A DNA stretch of 7,044 bases, from the NCBI GenBank assembly GCA_963930325.1, contig CAWVME010000085.1:1-7044 (forward strand), in the 5' to 3' direction. This stretch comes from CALXJM01 sp963930325 (GTDB lineage: Bacteria > Bacillota > Clostridia > TANB77 > CAG-508). This document shows, in pieces, positions 5,638 through 7,044 of this stretch. The notes under the pieces are model-generated. The model had not been told where the DNA came from, made no database searches, and was given only the letters and a program-made list of their open reading frames with translations. Each line of letters begins with the position of its first letter. Position 1 is the stretch's first letter. A program made the position numbers and the translations under genes.

Positions 5638-5925
5638 ATGAGTACACCGATTGACTCAAATACTCCATGGAAAGATATGACTATTGGAGGAAATATTTAT
5701 GATGCTGGAAATGCTAGAAACTTTACAACAGGAGATTGGCGCTCTGTAAAGCCAATTTATTTGCCTGAAAAATGTAAGCAGTGTGGTTTGTGCTTCCCTG
5801 TTTGTCCTGATGATGCAATTCCAGTAAACAAAGAGCAAAAAAGAGGAAATTTTAATTACGATTATTGTAAAGGTTGTGGCGTTTGTGCAAAGGTTTGCCC
5901 TTTCGGTGCCATTACTATGGAATAA
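5638..5925 (+). CDS. porD: PorD, 2-oxoacid:ferredoxin oxidoreductase delta subunit (two 4Fe-4S)
   Basis: This small ferredoxin-like subunit carries electrons from the thiamine diphosphate site to external ferredoxin. From the ATG at 5638 it has 95 residues, typical for the family. Two 4Fe-4S motifs are complete: CKQCGLCFPVCP (Cys 46, 49, 52 and 56) and CKGCGVCAKVCP (Cys 77, 80, 83 and 87). The N-terminal part (WKDMTIGGNIYDAGNARNF, then TGDWRSVKPIY) is the lead segment found in PorD rather than in free ferredoxins. It sits between porG and porA in the usual order, with porA starting 18 bp after its stop. Confidence 0.93.
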   Translation: MSTPIDSNTPWKDMTIGGNIYDAGNARNFTTGDWRSVKPIYLPEKCKQCGLCFPVCPDDAIPVNKEQKRGNFNYDYCKGCGVCAKVCPFGAITME

Positions 5926-5943
5926 AAAATAAGGAGGTTAAAA

Positions 5944-7044
5944 ATGAGTATAAGAGAACGTTTAAGTGGAAATGAAGCTGTTTCTATTGCTATGAAACAA
6001 ATTAATCCAGATGTAGTTGCTGCATTTCCAATTACTCCATCTACAGAAATTCCTCAGTACTTTTCTACTTTCGTTAGTAATGGTACTGTGGATACAGAAT
6101 TTGTTGCAGTTGAAAGCGAACACAGCGCTATGAGTGCTTGTATTGGTGCAGAAGCTGCTGGTGCAAGAGCAATGACAGCAACATCTGCTAATGGTTTATC
6201 TTTAATGTGGGAAATGCTTTATATTGCTTCTAGTTTACGATTACCTATTGTTATGTCTTTAGTAAATCGTGCTGTTTCTGGCCCGCTCAATATTCATAAT
6301 GATCATTCAGATGCTATGGGTGCTAGAGATTCTGGCTGGATACAATTATTTTCTGAAAATAATCAAGAAGCTTATGATAATATTTTAATGGCACATAGGA
6401 TTGCAGAGCACAAAGATGTATTGCTTCCACTAATGGTTTGTCAGGACGGATTTATTACTTCACATTCTATTGAAAATATTGAACTTTTAGAAGATGAAAA
6501 AGTAAAAAGTTTCGTTGGAACTTACAAGCCTGAACATTATTTATTAAATCATAAGGAACCAATAGCTATTGGTCCTCTAGATTTGCAATCTTATCTTTTT
6601 GAGCATAAGAGACAACAAGCAGAAGCTATGAGGAATGCAAAAAAAGTTATTTTAGAAGTAGCAAAAGAGTTCGAAAAATTAACAGGAAGACATTATAGCT
6701 TTTTTGAAGAATATAAACTTGCAGATGCAGATATAGCTGTTGTTTGCATGAATTCTACTGCAGGTACTGCTAAATACACAGTAGACAAATTAAGAAAAGA
6801 AGGAATTAAAGCAGGTCTTCTTAAGATTCGTTGTTTTAGGCCTTTCCCAGCAGAAGAGGTTGCAAATAGCTTAAAGCATTTAAAAGCTATTGCTGTTTTA
6901 GACAAGGCTGATTCATTAAATGCTGCTGGTGGTGCCTTATATGAAGATGTTGTCTCTGGTATGTTTACGAGCAATATCCATGTGCCTACTATAAATTATG
7001 TTTATGGTATTGGTGGAAGAGACACAAAGTCTACTGATATTGAA
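5944..7044 (+). CDS. porA: PorA, pyruvate:ferredoxin oxidoreductase alpha subunit (3' end outside window)
   Basis: The alpha subunit supplies the pyrimidine-binding half of the thiamine diphosphate site. The frame is open for 367 codons to the window edge; the family is about 390-400 residues, so only a short end is missing. Visible motifs are GNEAVSIAMKQINPDVVAAF and PITPSTEIPQYF (9-40), FVAVESEHSAMSACIGAEAA (53-72) with the glutamates expected near the cofactor, ATSANGLSLMWE (79-90), SGPLNIHNDHSDAMGARDSG (112-131), KIRCFRPFPAEEV (294-306) and YGIGGRD (354-360). The start has AAGGAGG six bases upstream. Pyruvate is the most likely substrate, but related enzymes act on 2-oxoisovalerate, and the substrate cannot be proved from this. 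porB is expected next. Confidence 0.95.
   Translation, partial: MSIRERLSGNEAVSIAMKQINPDVVAAFPITPSTEIPQYFSTFVSNGTVDTEFVAVESEHSAMSACIGAEAAGARAMTATSANGLSLMWEMLYIASSLRLPIVMSLVNRAVSGPLNIHNDHSDAMGARDSGWIQLFSENNQEAYDNILMAHRIAEHKDVLLPLMVCQDGFITSHSIENIELLEDEKVKSFVGTYKPEHYLLNHKEPIAIGPLDLQSYLFEHKRQQAEAMRNAKKVILEVAKEFEKLTGRHYSFFEEYKLADADIAVVCMNSTAGTAKYTVDKLRKEGIKAGLLKIRCFRPFPAEEVANSLKHLKAIAVLDKADSLNAAGGALYEDVVSGMFTSNIHVPTINYVYGIGGRDTKSTDIE

Noticed and set aside
6693..6974. 93-residue minus-strand ORF over porA
   Set aside because: It is the antisense shadow of PorA codons, with no start signal or family resemblance.

Overview
The window looks like a piece of an AT-rich, low-GC anaerobic Firmicutes genome, most likely an uncultured gut-type Clostridia. 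This is inferred from strong GGAGG ribosome binding sites, TTGACT/TATAAT-type promoters with 17 bp spacers, a MinD/MinE pair, a four-subunit-type pyruvate:ferredoxin oxidoreductase operon, and a surface protein with GLUG repeats. No genus can be named from sequence alone.

Layout. Positions 1-300 hold no convincing gene. They contain one copy (A) of a dispersed intergenic repeat carrying REP-like palindromes. Four genes then follow on the minus strand, so transcription runs right to left. In transcription order they are cca (4537-3293), a GLUG-repeat membrane or surface protein (3156-1867), minD (1705-911) and minE (853-329). These are at least three transcription units: cca, the GLUG gene with its own promoter and a strong terminator at about 1780-1820, and minD-minE with its own promoter (1763-1735). 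No minC lies upstream of minD. Positions 4538-5033 form a divergent intergenic region with a second, rearranged copy (B) of the same repeat. From 5034 the plus strand carries porG-porD-porA, led by a clear promoter; porA runs off the right edge of the window.

Function. MinD and MinE position the division septum by membrane-bound oscillation or patterning. Cca adds or repairs the CCA end of tRNAs and carries an extra HD phosphohydrolase domain of the E. coli type. PorG, PorD and PorA are the gamma, ferredoxin-like delta and alpha subunits of a 2-oxoacid:ferredoxin oxidoreductase that converts pyruvate and CoA to acetyl-CoA, CO2 and reduced ferredoxin, a central step in anaerobic energy metabolism. 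porB would be expected just beyond the window.

Points that stand out are: a frameshift that splits porG near 5365-5379; a MinE with a Glu/Lys-rich tail of about 75 residues; minDE without minC; and two direct copies of a modular repeat in which the same slot holds different hairpins. I do not see a convincing new multi-gene system. The most novel material is the repeat family and the MinE tail.
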